Source: QHXW01 sp035297145 (GTDB lineage: Bacteria; Acidobacteriota; Terriglobia; Bryobacterales; Bryobacteraceae). From it: 64,000 nt of DNA. Of this stretch, positions 15,975 to 24,412 are shown piece by piece (position 1 is the first letter of the stretch; every line of letters begins with the position of its first letter). The translations under genes were made by a program, and so were the position numbers. Below the pieces are notes generated by a model that was given only the letters and a program-made list of their open reading frames with translations, searched no databases and was not told where the DNA came from. The DNA is taken from assembly GCA_035297145.1 (NCBI GenBank), contig DATGZN010000105.1, positions 25,344 to 89,343 of the forward strand. Reading direction: 5' to 3'.

Positions 15975-16898
15975 TTAGCCTCTTGATAGCGTAAAATTAA
16001 TGGTGATCTGTGTATCGAACTCTACCGGTTCGCCATTCAACATGTACGGCCTGTAGCGCCACTGCTTCACGGCATCGATCGCCGCCTGCGCCAGCATTGG
16101 CAAACCGCTCTTGACTTGCAAATTCCGCACGGTGCCGTCACTGCCGATAACAGCCAGCAGCACTACCATTCCTTCAATCCGAGCTCTGCCGGCCTCCTGC
16201 GGATATTCGGGTGCGACGTCATGCAGCAGGAATCCTTCCGCTAATCGAGAAGGGACACGAATCTTTTTGGCCGGCATCGGAGCCGGTTCCTCCATGTTCG
16301 TCAGGATGGGCGGGCTGCTCAGTACCGCGCCCAGGACTCCACCGGGAACCGCGCCAACCACTCCGCCCGGCGCTTCGCCAACCACTCCGCCCGGCACTCC
16401 GTCAACCACTCCATCGGCCACCCCGGTTGCTGCGACCTGGTTCGAGTGGTCCTCGTGCGTGACAGGCTTGCTGTAGATCCTCGCAAACTTGATCGCTTTC
16501 GGCGACGCAGGCATGCTGATCTCTTTGGGCATCGTGAGCTTGGCGCTATTCCTTGCTGCGGTCGATGGTGGTGCATATAACATACTTACCAACTGCCATT
16601 TGGGCAGCTTCTCCGTATAGAAGAGCGGAGTGATAATTAGCAGCAGTACAATCAGCGATTGGACTGCAACCGCCACAACAGCAGCCCAGGGATCGCGCTT
16701 GAGTAAGCTGCCCCCCGATGCAACCAGATTATCCTCAAACAGATGCACTTCCGGTTTTTGTCCCGTAGCTCCCGAAGGAGACACGAAACTTGGTCGGTGA
16801 ACCCGGCCGTACCCAAGAGTCGGAACCGTGAACCCTGAACTGCCGGTTGCGACTGGCGACAGACTGAACTTGAACGATCGTGGATTAAAAATAGCCAT
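15975..16898 (-). CDS. TonB family protein (energy transducer)
   Basis: About 307 residues: a short cytoplasmic N-terminus, one membrane helix (AVQSLIVLLLIITPLF), a periplasmic linker with an eight-residue glycine/valine repeat, and a C-terminal TonB domain (DVAPEYPQEAGRARIEGMV, AAIDAVKQWRYRPYMLNGEP). It transmits proton-motive force to outer-membrane TonB-dependent receptors. Start ATG 16898 is chosen because the candidate promoter at 16912-16927 excludes ATG 16928. The resulting leader would be only a few nt, so start or promoter may be wrong. Confidence 0.88.
   Translation of the reverse strand: MAIFNPRSFKFSLSPVATGSSGFTVPTLGYGRVHRPSFVSPSGATGQKPEVHLFEDNLVASGGSLLKRDPWAAVVAVAVQSLIVLLLIITPLFYTEKLPKWQLVSMLYAPPSTAARNSAKLTMPKEISMPASPKAIKFARIYSKPVTHEDHSNQVAATGVADGVVDGVPGGVVGEAPGGVVGAVPGGVLGAVLSSPPILTNMEEPAPMPAKKIRVPSRLAEGFLLHDVAPEYPQEAGRARIEGMVVLLAVIGSDGTVRNLQVKSGLPMLAQAAIDAVKQWRYRPYMLNGEPVEFDTQITINFTLSRG
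16336..16431. repeat. 24-bp tandem repeat inside the TonB gene
   Basis: Three clear 24-bp units (16336-16359, 16360-16383, 16384-16407) and one divergent unit (16408-16431). On the minus strand they encode repeats of the form PGGVVGEA/PGGVVGAV/PGGVLGAV in the periplasmic linker. Length variation between strains would be expected. Confidence 0.8.
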
Positions 16899-16911
16899 CG
16901 CACAAAAGCCT

Positions 16912-16927
16912 TGCAATAGCGTTGCCA
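16912..16927 (-). promoter_or_regulatory. Candidate sigma-54 promoter for the TonB unit
   Basis: Minus-strand TGGCAACGCTATTGCA is a very good -24/-12 match. Predicted start near 16902 is only 4 nt before ATG 16898, which is a weakness. The nearest palindrome (17203-17215) lies about 300 bp upstream. Confidence 0.4.
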
Positions 16928-17202
16928 CTTATTGGCCTTCGACACAGTCTCCCGAGCCGAAGGTAAGCTTGCAACGGGAGCCTGCCCCACCTGCTAGTCT
17001 TGATACTCAATCGCGATGCGCATTATCAGCTTGAGACTGAATCCGAGGGCAATTCGCCGTCTAGCCGAGTGCGGCCCGCCCTTTTTCCCTCTAGGCAGCG
17101 AGTGGGCACTCATTCTCAAAAGGACTAAGCCAGCCCACATATCCTTGAGCGCTCGCCCCGATGCCCGGCCCTCTCACGAGACCGGCAGGTGACGAAGTCA
17201 CA

Positions 17203-17215
17203 TGCCGATATCGGC
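17203..17215. promoter_or_regulatory. Palindrome TGCCGATATCGGC
   Basis: A perfect GCCGATATCGGC core. It lies in a gene-poor stretch (16928-17550) in which nothing else was recognised. Confidence 0.45.
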
Positions 17216-17550
17216 GGGGCGCTGTTGATCGTCCAGTTCGAAATTCCCCTCAGGCAACCGATGCGGCGGACGAATGCTCGCACGTTGAACCCGTCGGCAG
17301 GTTAGAGGCCCTGGATTCGGAGCAGCGTCCACACGCCCGAGGCTCGTTCTTACCAAGGAGAGGAAAGAGCAGCTCAACCAGCTCGGCCAGCCTCGCCAAG
17401 GCCGCCAAGGCACCGATGCAACGCTTCCTCGACGCGCAGTCGCTGCGTCCGCACAAAGTCACGTAATACCTGGAGCGCCGCGACCCCAACTCCCGACTAG
17501 AATGAAAGACGTGCTGCTGGTATATCAAAACGTCGCGCGACAAGAGGCGG

Positions 17551-17790
17551 TCAAAACGGTGCTCTGCAGCCCGGGATTAGAGGCAGCGCATCTTGAAAAC
17601 GATCGTTGACCAAAGGTGCAGACTGCAACGTGTTTTGCGGAATGTGGCTGGGCAGACGTGCTCGCCTTGCGGCTTCAGCTGTCACGCTGACACTTTGTTC
17701 CAAATGCCGAATACGAAGCTGAAACTTATGCTCCATCGTTCGGTCGGCGAGGTCAATCGCGTCGATCCGCTCCTCAAAGTCGTGGGGCGA
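17551..17790 (-). pseudogene. TonB-dependent receptor-like fragment
   Basis: A short frame reads HDFEERIDAIDLADRT, then LEQSVSVTAEAARR, then PLVNDRFQDALPLIPG, and ends soon after by losing frame. VSVTAEA followed by NDRF-DALPLIPG is the pattern between the carboxypeptidase-regulatory domain and the plug domain of acidobacterial TonB-dependent receptors. No start and no barrel are present. It is probably the remnant of a receptor that once accompanied the TonB gene nearby. The flanks up to 17982 hold no recognised gene. Confidence 0.45.
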
Positions 17791-17982
17791 TCTTAATCTC
17801 AGCTTAGTCGGGAACTAGGTCAGCTAATAGGAATAACCCGTTTTCATCGGTAATCGTGTTATCGGCGTGCACTAGAAGCCCCTTGAGCTGGTGTTTCAGG
17901 GGCATTCATAATCAGGAACAGAACCTAATGCAATCAATGTGTTATATATCTAATCCTTTGCTTTACTCATCGTCTGTCCGAT

Positions 17983-18750
17983 TCATGGTTTTTCCCGAGA
18001 TGAAACCAGCGTCACCATCGGAGTTCGTGTAATCTGGTAGTCCCGATACGTGATATTTAGAACCGCAGTGCCAAAGACCCGAACCTTCGTCACGCTTTCG
18101 TTTGATTCGGGCAGCCAAAAATCTCCGACTTTTTGGTACGTGCGGGTAAAATGAGTTTGCGGAGTCCACCACGACGGGTTGACAGCCGGCTCGCCTTCCA
18201 CACGAGTGATCACGAAATCCTTGGCGTCAACCCAAATGCGTCCCCGGAACAGGAATTTGTTCTTGCCCCGCGGCTGTGCTTCCAGCACATAAAATTCATC
18301 TTTATCGGTTTTTTGATAATTCAAAAAACGAAACGTGTAGTTTTCCGAAGTGATGGCGGACCGTTGCTGGTTTTCTTCCTGCATCGACTCTACTTCTGCT
18401 TCCAAAAGGCGTCGAAAGACCTTATTCCGTATTGTGCCGGATCCGCTCTCCGACACTATGGCGAACTCCTTCTTATTTGGCTGGTTGTAGTCGGCGCGAA
18501 CGATCATATCTGCCGTTTTGGAAACTATGCAGTGGCATTCCAGGTGGTAGCTGCGAAAACTCGAATAGCTATACAAGGTCTTGGCGCGCGAATCATTCAT
18601 CACCACGATGCGGCCCACGATCTCGTCAGCCGTCAAAGGCGCGGATGCCGGTGTGTGCTGCGCGACTGCCGGTGAGCAAAAGGTCAGAAAGGCAAATGTG
18701 AACAGTAAACGACAATTACGAATGCTGATCGATTCGAAAACGCAACTCAT
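17983..18750 (-). CDS. Secreted LolA-like / outer-membrane lipoprotein-sorting type protein
   Basis: A 255-residue exported protein. ATG 18750 has GAGGAGG upstream and is followed by an N-region and signal peptide (RLLFTFAFLTFCSPAVAQ). The mature part (TADEIVGRIVVMNDSRAKTL, RGRIWVDAKDFVITRVEGEP, TYQKVGDFWLPESN) matches the beta-rich LolA/LolB-superfamily proteins of Acidobacteriota, in which WVD..-V-R-EGEP is recurrent. Such proteins are thought to bind lipids or lipoproteins in the periplasm. The start overlaps the stop of the GT39 gene (ATGA), so the two are coupled. Confidence 0.8.
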   Translation of the reverse strand: MSCVFESISIRNCRLLFTFAFLTFCSPAVAQHTPASAPLTADEIVGRIVVMNDSRAKTLYSYSSFRSYHLECHCIVSKTADMIVRADYNQPNKKEFAIVSESGSGTIRNKVFRRLLEAEVESMQEENQQRSAITSENYTFRFLNYQKTDKDEFYVLEAQPRGKNKFLFRGRIWVDAKDFVITRVEGEPAVNPSWWTPQTHFTRTYQKVGDFWLPESNESVTKVRVFGTAVLNITYRDYQITRTPMVTLVSSREKP

Positions 18751-20489
18751 GGTTGCCTCCTCAGTAGGGTCTGCCACAGCCCGGTGCCCAGCGACGTTGC
18801 CCAGTTGGAATTAGGGGCATCTGCCTGTAACAATGTCTGCGGTTTTCGCGGCCTGATGAGCACAGCATTTTCGACGGCTTCCGTAGTCGGAAATTGCTGG
18901 AAGAGGTAGATCGTGCTTGCCACAACGGGTCCAACCTGGATTTCATGGTGAGACATTCGGGATTTCCCGAGTAGCTTGAAAAATCGCTCTGTCTCCAAGA
19001 ATCGGCGCGACGGCTCAAGAATGACTAGATCCCGCTCTCGAGGCACGTATGAAGGATCATAGAGAGGAACAACCTGAATATCCGGGCGCCCAAAGGCCTT
19101 AAGATAGTACGTCACGCTCATCGGTCTTGCCGTCGCCACCCTCACGGATGCCGGAGCCATTCGACAAACCTGTTGCACGACCTCACGAGTGTCAAATTCT
19201 GATGTTTCATCGGGCCCAAAGTATCGGGCGATATGCGTTGCCCCGCCGCCAATGGAGTTCAGGTAAAACGGGTAGAATGGCGCCCAGGCGTGTAGTTCCA
19301 AGAGCGGCCACACAAATACAACACCGGCTGCCATAGCAACTACGGCCATCGACACGCGTCTGTTCGCTAACCACTTGCACGTCTGTTGAACCGCATAGCC
19401 GCCGGCCAGAAAAAGAAAAGGAAGGAAGAGAAGCGAGTACCGGATCCACTTCGCGCCGCAAACCGACAAGGCCGTCAGTTGCACCAGCCCGAGAGCGACG
19501 AAGAAACATGAGGCGAGCGTGCGGCGGTCGCGCAAGAGCAACACGCTCCCCAGGACGACTGTCACGAGGATTGGAATCGGCAACTTTACGAAGAGCAACC
19601 AGAGGTAGAAGTACCAGGGCATGCCCGAGAAGATCAGTGATGGGAAGTTCAGATAGAGCTTGCCAGCGAAGTCATAGCCGGTGTGACGAACACCATCATG
19701 GTGCAACCATTGCGTGATGGCGCTCAGGTTATTCGGCGAGAGAACCACTGGATTGACCAATACGAACGTCAGCACTATGACCAGTAAAAATCGTGTGTAC
19801 CTTGAACCTATAGGCTTCCGGTCAAGGCCGGTTCGCCCCGCCAAATACCAAGCAAGTCCGTTCAGGGCAAATATCTGAATGGCGTACTGCGAGGCGAAGG
19901 CTAGCCCAAATCCGATTCCACTAAGGTCGTACCACCGACGCGTACGCGACTCCGTGTCCGCCTGTTTTGCACGGCAGTAGAGGTAACAGGCTGCCAGGCC
20001 AAAAAAAGTCACCGGTGTTTCTTCTTTAACGAGACGGTTCAAGGCAACCGCCAGTGGAGCGACGGCCCAGAAGAAACTCGCAACGAAAGAACCTAACACA
20101 CCCATCAATCGACGACAGAGCAAGTAGAGAATTAAAGCTGTGGCCGCACCCAGGAACACATTAGGAAGCCGGAGCCAGCACTCTGGGCTCACCGTAGGCC
20201 ATCCGTGTGAAGACGCGAATTCGTTCCAGCGGTCGCCCGCAATCAGGCTCGCCCAGGCCATCACTTTAAGGATCATGGGGTGCTCACTATTCACACCCGC
20301 GAAGTGTCCATGACGATATTCCTGGACGGCGAGCCACTTCGCCGTTTCGTCTTCCGACAAGCTGTTGAATCCGACGCGGTCGATGCGAATGACAAACGCC
20401 AGCAGCAACAGCAGGATTGCAATCGCCGCATCCAGACGCCAATTAGAGGAACGATCTTGAGCTTCAGTCAATGCAGCCATTTCTTGCAC
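18747..20489 (-). CDS. GT39-type membrane glycosyltransferase (ArnT/PMT family)
   Basis: A 580-residue polytopic protein with an N-terminal helix, then LSEDETAKW: the first-loop acidic pair that is the hallmark of C-type transferases using polyprenyl-phosphate sugar donors. Many hydrophobic helices and a C-terminal soluble periplasmic part follow. It would transfer a sugar from a lipid carrier to a lipid or protein in the periplasm; the acceptor is unknown. Start ATG 20489 is used; ATG 20480 is possible and fits better with the candidate promoter at 20498. Cotranscribed with the LolA-like gene downstream. Confidence 0.88.
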   Translation of the reverse strand: MQEMAALTEAQDRSSNWRLDAAIAILLLLLAFVIRIDRVGFNSLSEDETAKWLAVQEYRHGHFAGVNSEHPMILKVMAWASLIAGDRWNEFASSHGWPTVSPECWLRLPNVFLGAATALILYLLCRRLMGVLGSFVASFFWAVAPLAVALNRLVKEETPVTFFGLAACYLYCRAKQADTESRTRRWYDLSGIGFGLAFASQYAIQIFALNGLAWYLAGRTGLDRKPIGSRYTRFLLVIVLTFVLVNPVVLSPNNLSAITQWLHHDGVRHTGYDFAGKLYLNFPSLIFSGMPWYFYLWLLFVKLPIPILVTVVLGSVLLLRDRRTLASCFFVALGLVQLTALSVCGAKWIRYSLLFLPFLFLAGGYAVQQTCKWLANRRVSMAVVAMAAGVVFVWPLLELHAWAPFYPFYLNSIGGGATHIARYFGPDETSEFDTREVVQQVCRMAPASVRVATARPMSVTYYLKAFGRPDIQVVPLYDPSYVPRERDLVILEPSRRFLETERFFKLLGKSRMSHHEIQVGPVVASTIYLFQQFPTTEAVENAVLIRPRKPQTLLQADAPNSNWATSLGTGLWQTLLRRQP

Positions 20490-20497
20490 TAAGTCAT

Positions 20498-20513
20498 CGC
20501 ATTTCGATCACCA
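20498..20513 (-). promoter_or_regulatory. Candidate sigma-54 promoter for the GT39 unit
   Basis: Minus-strand TGGTGATCGAAATGCG, GG-N10-GC. Predicted start near 20487, which would leave only a 7-nt leader to ATG 20480; treat with caution. Palindrome 20709-20724 lies about 220 bp upstream. Confidence 0.35.
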
Positions 20514-20708
20514 AACGTTATAAACTGGATTGCTGCCCACGACATTGATTCTTGTCAGCTAATAAGAGTTCCCGCGTTTTCGTAGAGTTAGTGGACGCCG
20601 GCGCCGGCTAGAGAAAAGCAGAAGGTCGCTTGAAAGAGTTTTGCATCAGATCTGATCTGTCCGCCCGAGCTCTGGTCTCTGCCATTCTGCAGGCGTTTGA
20701 CGAGGCAC

Positions 20709-20724
20709 GTGCCGACATCGGCAC
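20709..20724. promoter_or_regulatory. Palindrome GTGCCGA-CA-TCGGCAC (candidate enhancer site)
   Basis: Perfect 7-bp arms with a 2-base spacer. It is followed by a TTTTAATAAT stretch, so a hairpin terminator for the plus strand is an alternative reading. It lies in the gene-free stretch 20490-20856, in which nothing else was recognised. Confidence 0.5.
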
Positions 20725-20856
20725 TTTTAATAATGTATCGGCTAAGCAGCTCAGTACAAACGTGTTGTATGCGTAGAACCAATCGATATTCACGTCGATG
20801 CTCGCTGGATTTCGGCGCTGCATCGAGGTGGCGTGGGCGGGAATGGCGGCCTGATC

Positions 20857-21399
20857 TTAGAAAGTACCTTGCTGAGCTGCACGTTTCGTTATACGGCCTT
20901 CGATAAGCGGTGCGCCCGAGGGCCGCCGCACCCGCATCCGAGCGCGATGCAAGCGCGTCTTAAAATTGCTGCGAGTCAAGTGGAGCGCTTCTGCGGCGCG
21001 CCTGTGATCCGCATCCGCAAGCACTAACACCTCCCGGAGCTTCGCAGGTATGACTTTTAGAATGCGGCGGAGTTCGGCTCTCGCGCTAAGTTCGCGATCA
21101 ACCGCAATCCCGCAGTCGGCGAGATTCCTGGTGTGTATCTCATCGAGCTGCACCCGCTCTCGCCGGTACACGTTCCTGCGCATGTACATGAACGCCTCAT
21201 TCTTTACCGATGCAGAGAGCCAGGTCATCGCTGTCGATTCCCCGCGGAACTGGTGCCGCCGTGCCCACGTCTTGAGCAGAACGGACTGCACGACGTCCTC
21301 GGCATCATTGTGGTTATGCACCAGGTGGTACGCGATCTTCACGAGCCGGGCCCTCTCCTGCTCGCCAATGACTTCTTCGCCTAACTTGTATTCACTCAT
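20857..21399 (-). CDS. ECF-type sigma-70 family RNA polymerase sigma factor
   Basis: A 180-residue protein with sigma region 2 (LVKIAYHLVHNHNDAEDVVQ, TAMTWLSASVKNEAFMYMRR) and region 4 (ELRRILKVIPAKLREVLVLA, RRAAEALHLTRSNFKTRLHR) and no region 1 or 3, as expected for ECF sigma factors. It redirects core polymerase to a set of stress or envelope promoters. No anti-sigma gene is adjacent on this strand; the next gene upstream on the same strand is a STAS protein. A TTGCA-type sigma-54 promoter lies upstream. Confidence 0.9.
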   Translation of the reverse strand: MSEYKLGEEVIGEQERARLVKIAYHLVHNHNDAEDVVQSVLLKTWARRHQFRGESTAMTWLSASVKNEAFMYMRRNVYRRERVQLDEIHTRNLADCGIAVDRELSARAELRRILKVIPAKLREVLVLADADHRRAAEALHLTRSNFKTRLHRARMRVRRPSGAPLIEGRITKRAAQQGTF

Positions 21400-21457
21400 T
21401 TTCTTTGCGTAGGCTCGGATGCATCACAGGCGGCCCCAAGCTTCCTTGCCTTGCTCT

Positions 21458-21473
21458 TGCAATCTGCCATCCA
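21458..21473 (-). promoter_or_regulatory. Candidate sigma-54 promoter for the ECF sigma factor
   Basis: Minus-strand TGGATGGCAGATTGCA, GG-N10-GC with a perfect TTGCA. Predicted start near 21447, 48 nt before ATG 21399. No palindrome was seen within 200 bp. Confidence 0.5.
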
Positions 21474-21500
21474 AGCTCCGCATTGGCTTGGATTAGTACG

Positions 21501-21845
21501 CTAACTAGAAATTCGCAATGCTTTCAGGACCCGCAGCGCCCAGAGCCTTCGCCCGTTGACACGTGGCATTGCAGGCGGCTTGTTTAAAAATCGGAGGAGG
21601 TCTTCACATCCCAGCGCGCGTGCCGCGATGATCTGGGCCCCTGATTCCCGCATTCGAGTCAGCAGTTTAACGCCAGTAGCGTCCACCTTTGTAATTCCGG
21701 AGGCCTCAATAATGAGATCTTTGCCGTTCAGTATCGATTTTGCGGTCTCCCATGCGCATTGCAGTCGTTGCACTTCGATCTTCGCCAATTCTCTCTTTTG
21801 GACGAAACGGAATGTGTCAGCGCTGTCGTGTTGGTAGATGTCCAT
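21501..21845 (-). CDS. STAS-domain protein
   Basis: A 114-residue protein whose centre (KDLIIEASGITKVDATGVKL followed by LTRM) is a STAS core with the strand-loop-helix carrying D-A-T-G where classic anti-sigma antagonists have D-S-S/T-G. The phospho-acceptor position is therefore Ala-Thr, so phosphorylation control is uncertain. A similar small STAS protein lies at 62918-63232. It probably works in a partner-switch with an anti-sigma factor elsewhere. Nearness to the ECF sigma gene is suggestive only. Confidence 0.7.
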   Translation of the reverse strand: MDIYQHDSADTFRFVQKRELAKIEVQRLQCAWETAKSILNGKDLIIEASGITKVDATGVKLLTRMRESGAQIIAARALGCEDLLRFLNKPPAMPRVNGRRLWALRVLKALRISS

Positions 21846-21873
21846 ACCGATGTGGCTATTTCAGAGGAAGTTT

Positions 21874-21889
21874 TGCAATCCTTCGTCCA
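21874..21889 (-). promoter_or_regulatory. Candidate sigma-54 promoter for the STAS gene
   Basis: Minus-strand TGGACGAAGGATTGCA, GG-N10-GC with TTGCA. Predicted start near 21863, 18 nt before ATG 21845. One of the best matches in the window. Confidence 0.55.
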
Positions 21890-22064
21890 ATCCCGGCCGC
21901 ACATGCATTGGTGCTCTACAAGACCGCACCTGACGACAGCTCTGTGTACCAATTGCGCGGGTCCTTCAGAAAAGTCGTTAGTAAGGGAGGCAACGCAGGT
22001 TCACTAGACTCGCACGAATATCGGTTCGACGCCCCAATTTTAGAAATACCTCCCGCTGGTACTG

Positions 22065-23426
22065 TCAGACCGTTTCAGGCACTACGAATGGGGCCCGGTA
22101 CCCGCGGCTCGCGTCCCGCAGCAGGCTGTTGGCCTCGTCATCTCCAACCACGCGCTCGGTCTCAGGATCAAAGCGGAGCGTCCGCCCCAGTCGATAAGAC
22201 GCATTTGCCAGATGCACCAAGGCACACGAAATGTGTCCTTCTTGTATCGGCGCTGTCAGGTCCTCTTTCTTCCGGCTGCGCACGCAGTCAATGAAATTGG
22301 CGAAATGGTTGCCACCGCCATGACCGTGCGCCCCAGACTTCTGATCGCGGCCCAGCAAAACTTCATAGCTCGACGCATCTTCGTCGCCCGTGGCGAGGTA
22401 CCCTTTCGAGCCATAAAACACGTTGCCGATGCTGTCGTGATGACCGACAAAGCGCTTTACCCCAGCGCTTAGGTTGGCGCGTCCGATGCCGGCCTCGTTG
22501 TTGGTGATCCAATGCCGGACCCCAAATTCCATCATCTTGCGCTTGCCGTCCGGCAGATCGAATTCAAAAGCACAGTTCAGGGTGTTCGGTGTCTGCTGAT
22601 CGTCATCAAACATGAAGTGTCCACCAATGGCGGAGATACGGCTGGGGAACTTGACACCTAATCCCCAGCGGGCAACATCGATCTGGTGGACACCCTGATT
22701 ACCAAGATCCCCATTGCCTGTGTCCCAATTCCAGTGCCACTGGTAATGAAAGCGATTGCGGGTGAAAGGCTTCAGAGGAGCCGGTCCTGTCCAGAGATCG
22801 TAGTGAACGCCGGCCGGCACGGCTTCCTCGGGTGCGTGCCCGATCGTATCGCGCCATTTGAAACACAACCCGCGAGCCAGATAGACCTCACCGAGGGTAT
22901 CGTCCCGAAGACTTTTCATCGCCTCCTGGATCGCGGGCGCAGAACGGATCTGCGTGCCGTGCTGAACAATTCGATTGTATTTTTCGGCAGCACGGACGAG
23001 CTGGCTTCCTTCCCAGAAGTTGTGGGAGCAGGGCTTCTCCACATAAACGTCTTTGCCGGCCTGGCACGCCCAGATGGCCATCAGCGAGTGCCAGTGATTT
23101 GGCGTAGCGATGGAGATGGCATCGATCGACCGGTCTTCCAGCAGCTTACGGACGTCCACATACGTCTGCGGTTTTCCATCGAGTTCGGCGCGGCGCTTCC
23201 TCAACAGGTTTTCGTCCACGTCACACAGCGCCGCAATTTCGACGTTCGGTACCCGTGAGAATCCATTGATGTGGTCTTTGCCGCGACCGTTGAGGCCACA
23301 GATCGCCACTCTCACGCGATCGTTCGCGCCCAACACCGCGATTCCACTCCCCATGCTTAAGCCAACAGTTGTGCTCGCGACGGTCTTCAGGACGTCGCGG
23401 CGAGTCATATCCGATTCCATCGTCAT
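22065..23426 (-). CDS. TAT-exported Gfo/Idh/MocA family oxidoreductase
   Basis: A 453-residue protein with a twin-arginine signal (MTRRDVLKTVASTTVGLSMG), a dinucleotide-binding N-domain (VRVAICGLNGRGKDH, ALCDVDE), the EKP motif (VYVEKPCSHN) and a C-terminal domain with GNQGVHQIDVARWGLG. The family oxidises or rearranges sugars with tightly bound NAD(P). Periplasmic members are frequent in Acidobacteriota and Planctomycetota with unknown sugar substrates. It lies 5 nt after the DUF6807 gene; such pairs recur and point to carbohydrate catabolism. Confidence 0.9.
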   Translation of the reverse strand: MTMESDMTRRDVLKTVASTTVGLSMGSGIAVLGANDRVRVAICGLNGRGKDHINGFSRVPNVEIAALCDVDENLLRKRRAELDGKPQTYVDVRKLLEDRSIDAISIATPNHWHSLMAIWACQAGKDVYVEKPCSHNFWEGSQLVRAAEKYNRIVQHGTQIRSAPAIQEAMKSLRDDTLGEVYLARGLCFKWRDTIGHAPEEAVPAGVHYDLWTGPAPLKPFTRNRFHYQWHWNWDTGNGDLGNQGVHQIDVARWGLGVKFPSRISAIGGHFMFDDDQQTPNTLNCAFEFDLPDGKRKMMEFGVRHWITNNEAGIGRANLSAGVKRFVGHHDSIGNVFYGSKGYLATGDEDASSYEVLLGRDQKSGAHGHGGGNHFANFIDCVRSRKKEDLTAPIQEGHISCALVHLANASYRLGRTLRFDPETERVVGDDEANSLLRDASRGYRAPFVVPETV

Positions 23427-23431
23427 AATCC

Positions 23432-24409
23432 CTACTCTCTTCCGGCATACTGCTGGTAAGCTTCCGCTACACCTGCCTCGCGGAAATCGCCATGATGGAT
23501 GAACACCCGGTAACGTAGAGTGAGTGATCCATCGTCCGCGATCACATAACTGCCGTCCTGCCGCCGGTCATGGAGGAACTCTTTCAGGCCGAAAGGATTG
23601 GCAGATAAAAGGCCGTACTGCCGGGCGTGCCAGTAAGTTGGATGGCGCAGATTCGCGGGATGATCAAAAATAGCCACGCCAACGCTCTCACCCGCGACCT
23701 CCCCATAGTAATCCACCCAATCTGCACGCCGGCCCCAAACCCCCTTCTCACCGACACCATCTTGCGAATTGACCATGTGACCTGCAGGTGGTTCCAGCGC
23801 TTTGACCAAACGAATCGCAAAGATTCCTTCCTTCGTGTCGCCGATCTTCAAAAGACCGTGGTTGGCGTGGACGGTAAAATTACAATCGATGATCCTCACG
23901 CGCTCGTCCCCTCTGAAACTGTAGGCCTGGGTCTCCGCGGCGATCTTCTCTCCTTTGGACGTTACTAAGTCAAACTCCGCCTGGAGAGCGCCTGAATCAG
24001 GAGCACTACGTATCTCGTCAAACTCCCGAAAGACGGTTCGACCGAACGTCGACGCCGAGTGACGGCTCCATCGGGGAAACTCCGCCTCACCCCAGAAGTC
24101 GTAACCGTTGACGTCGCCGTGAGCAAAGTACATGGCGCGCTGGTGTGGTTCGTCATGGTCTTCACCAGGTATTTCCGCCATGGGAAAGCCGCGCGTGACC
24201 ACAGTTCCCTGGGCACTTCGCAAGGCAAAGAGATACGGCTTTGCGCTGCCGCTACCAACGTAGTAGGTGGCGAAAGGATGACCGCCGATCACAATATCGA
24301 TTTGGTCTTGGGCGCGGCGAAGCTCTACGGCAGCCGCAGTGGCCACTGAATGCCACCCACCGGCTAGCAGCGGGAGCAGGATGAGAGCCGCCACGCTGTT
24401 TTGCTGCAC
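23432..24409 (-). CDS. DUF6807 (PmoA-like) secreted protein
   Basis: A 325-residue exported protein: signal peptide (ALILLPLLAGGWHSVATAAA), then the DUF6807 pattern (DIVIGGHPFATYYVGSGSAK, EDHDEPHQRAMYFAHGDVNG with the D-H-x-x-H-x-x motif, DGVGEKGVWGRRADWVDYYG, VAIFDHPANLRHPTYWHAR). The database label PmoA comes from an old annotation and does not mean methane monooxygenase. It probably acts on or binds a sugar, given its constant pairing with Gfo/Idh/MocA enzymes. It starts 3 nt after the GT2 stop, so it sits in the same operon. Confidence 0.85.
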   Translation of the reverse strand: MQQNSVAALILLPLLAGGWHSVATAAAVELRRAQDQIDIVIGGHPFATYYVGSGSAKPYLFALRSAQGTVVTRGFPMAEIPGEDHDEPHQRAMYFAHGDVNGYDFWGEAEFPRWSRHSASTFGRTVFREFDEIRSAPDSGALQAEFDLVTSKGEKIAAETQAYSFRGDERVRIIDCNFTVHANHGLLKIGDTKEGIFAIRLVKALEPPAGHMVNSQDGVGEKGVWGRRADWVDYYGEVAGESVGVAIFDHPANLRHPTYWHARQYGLLSANPFGLKEFLHDRRQDGSYVIADDGSLTLRYRVFIHHGDFREAGVAEAYQQYAGRE

Positions 24410-24412
24410 GGT

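Noticed and set aside
17870..17910. GCCCC...GGGGC hairpin beyond the LolA-like gene
   Set aside because: Short imperfect stem without a clear T run in the needed direction; not listed as a terminator.
20709..20734. Palindrome at 20709 as a simple rho-independent terminator
   Set aside because: A T-rich run follows on the plus strand, but both flanking genes are on the minus strand, so nothing would be terminated. The same palindrome occurs elsewhere without T runs.
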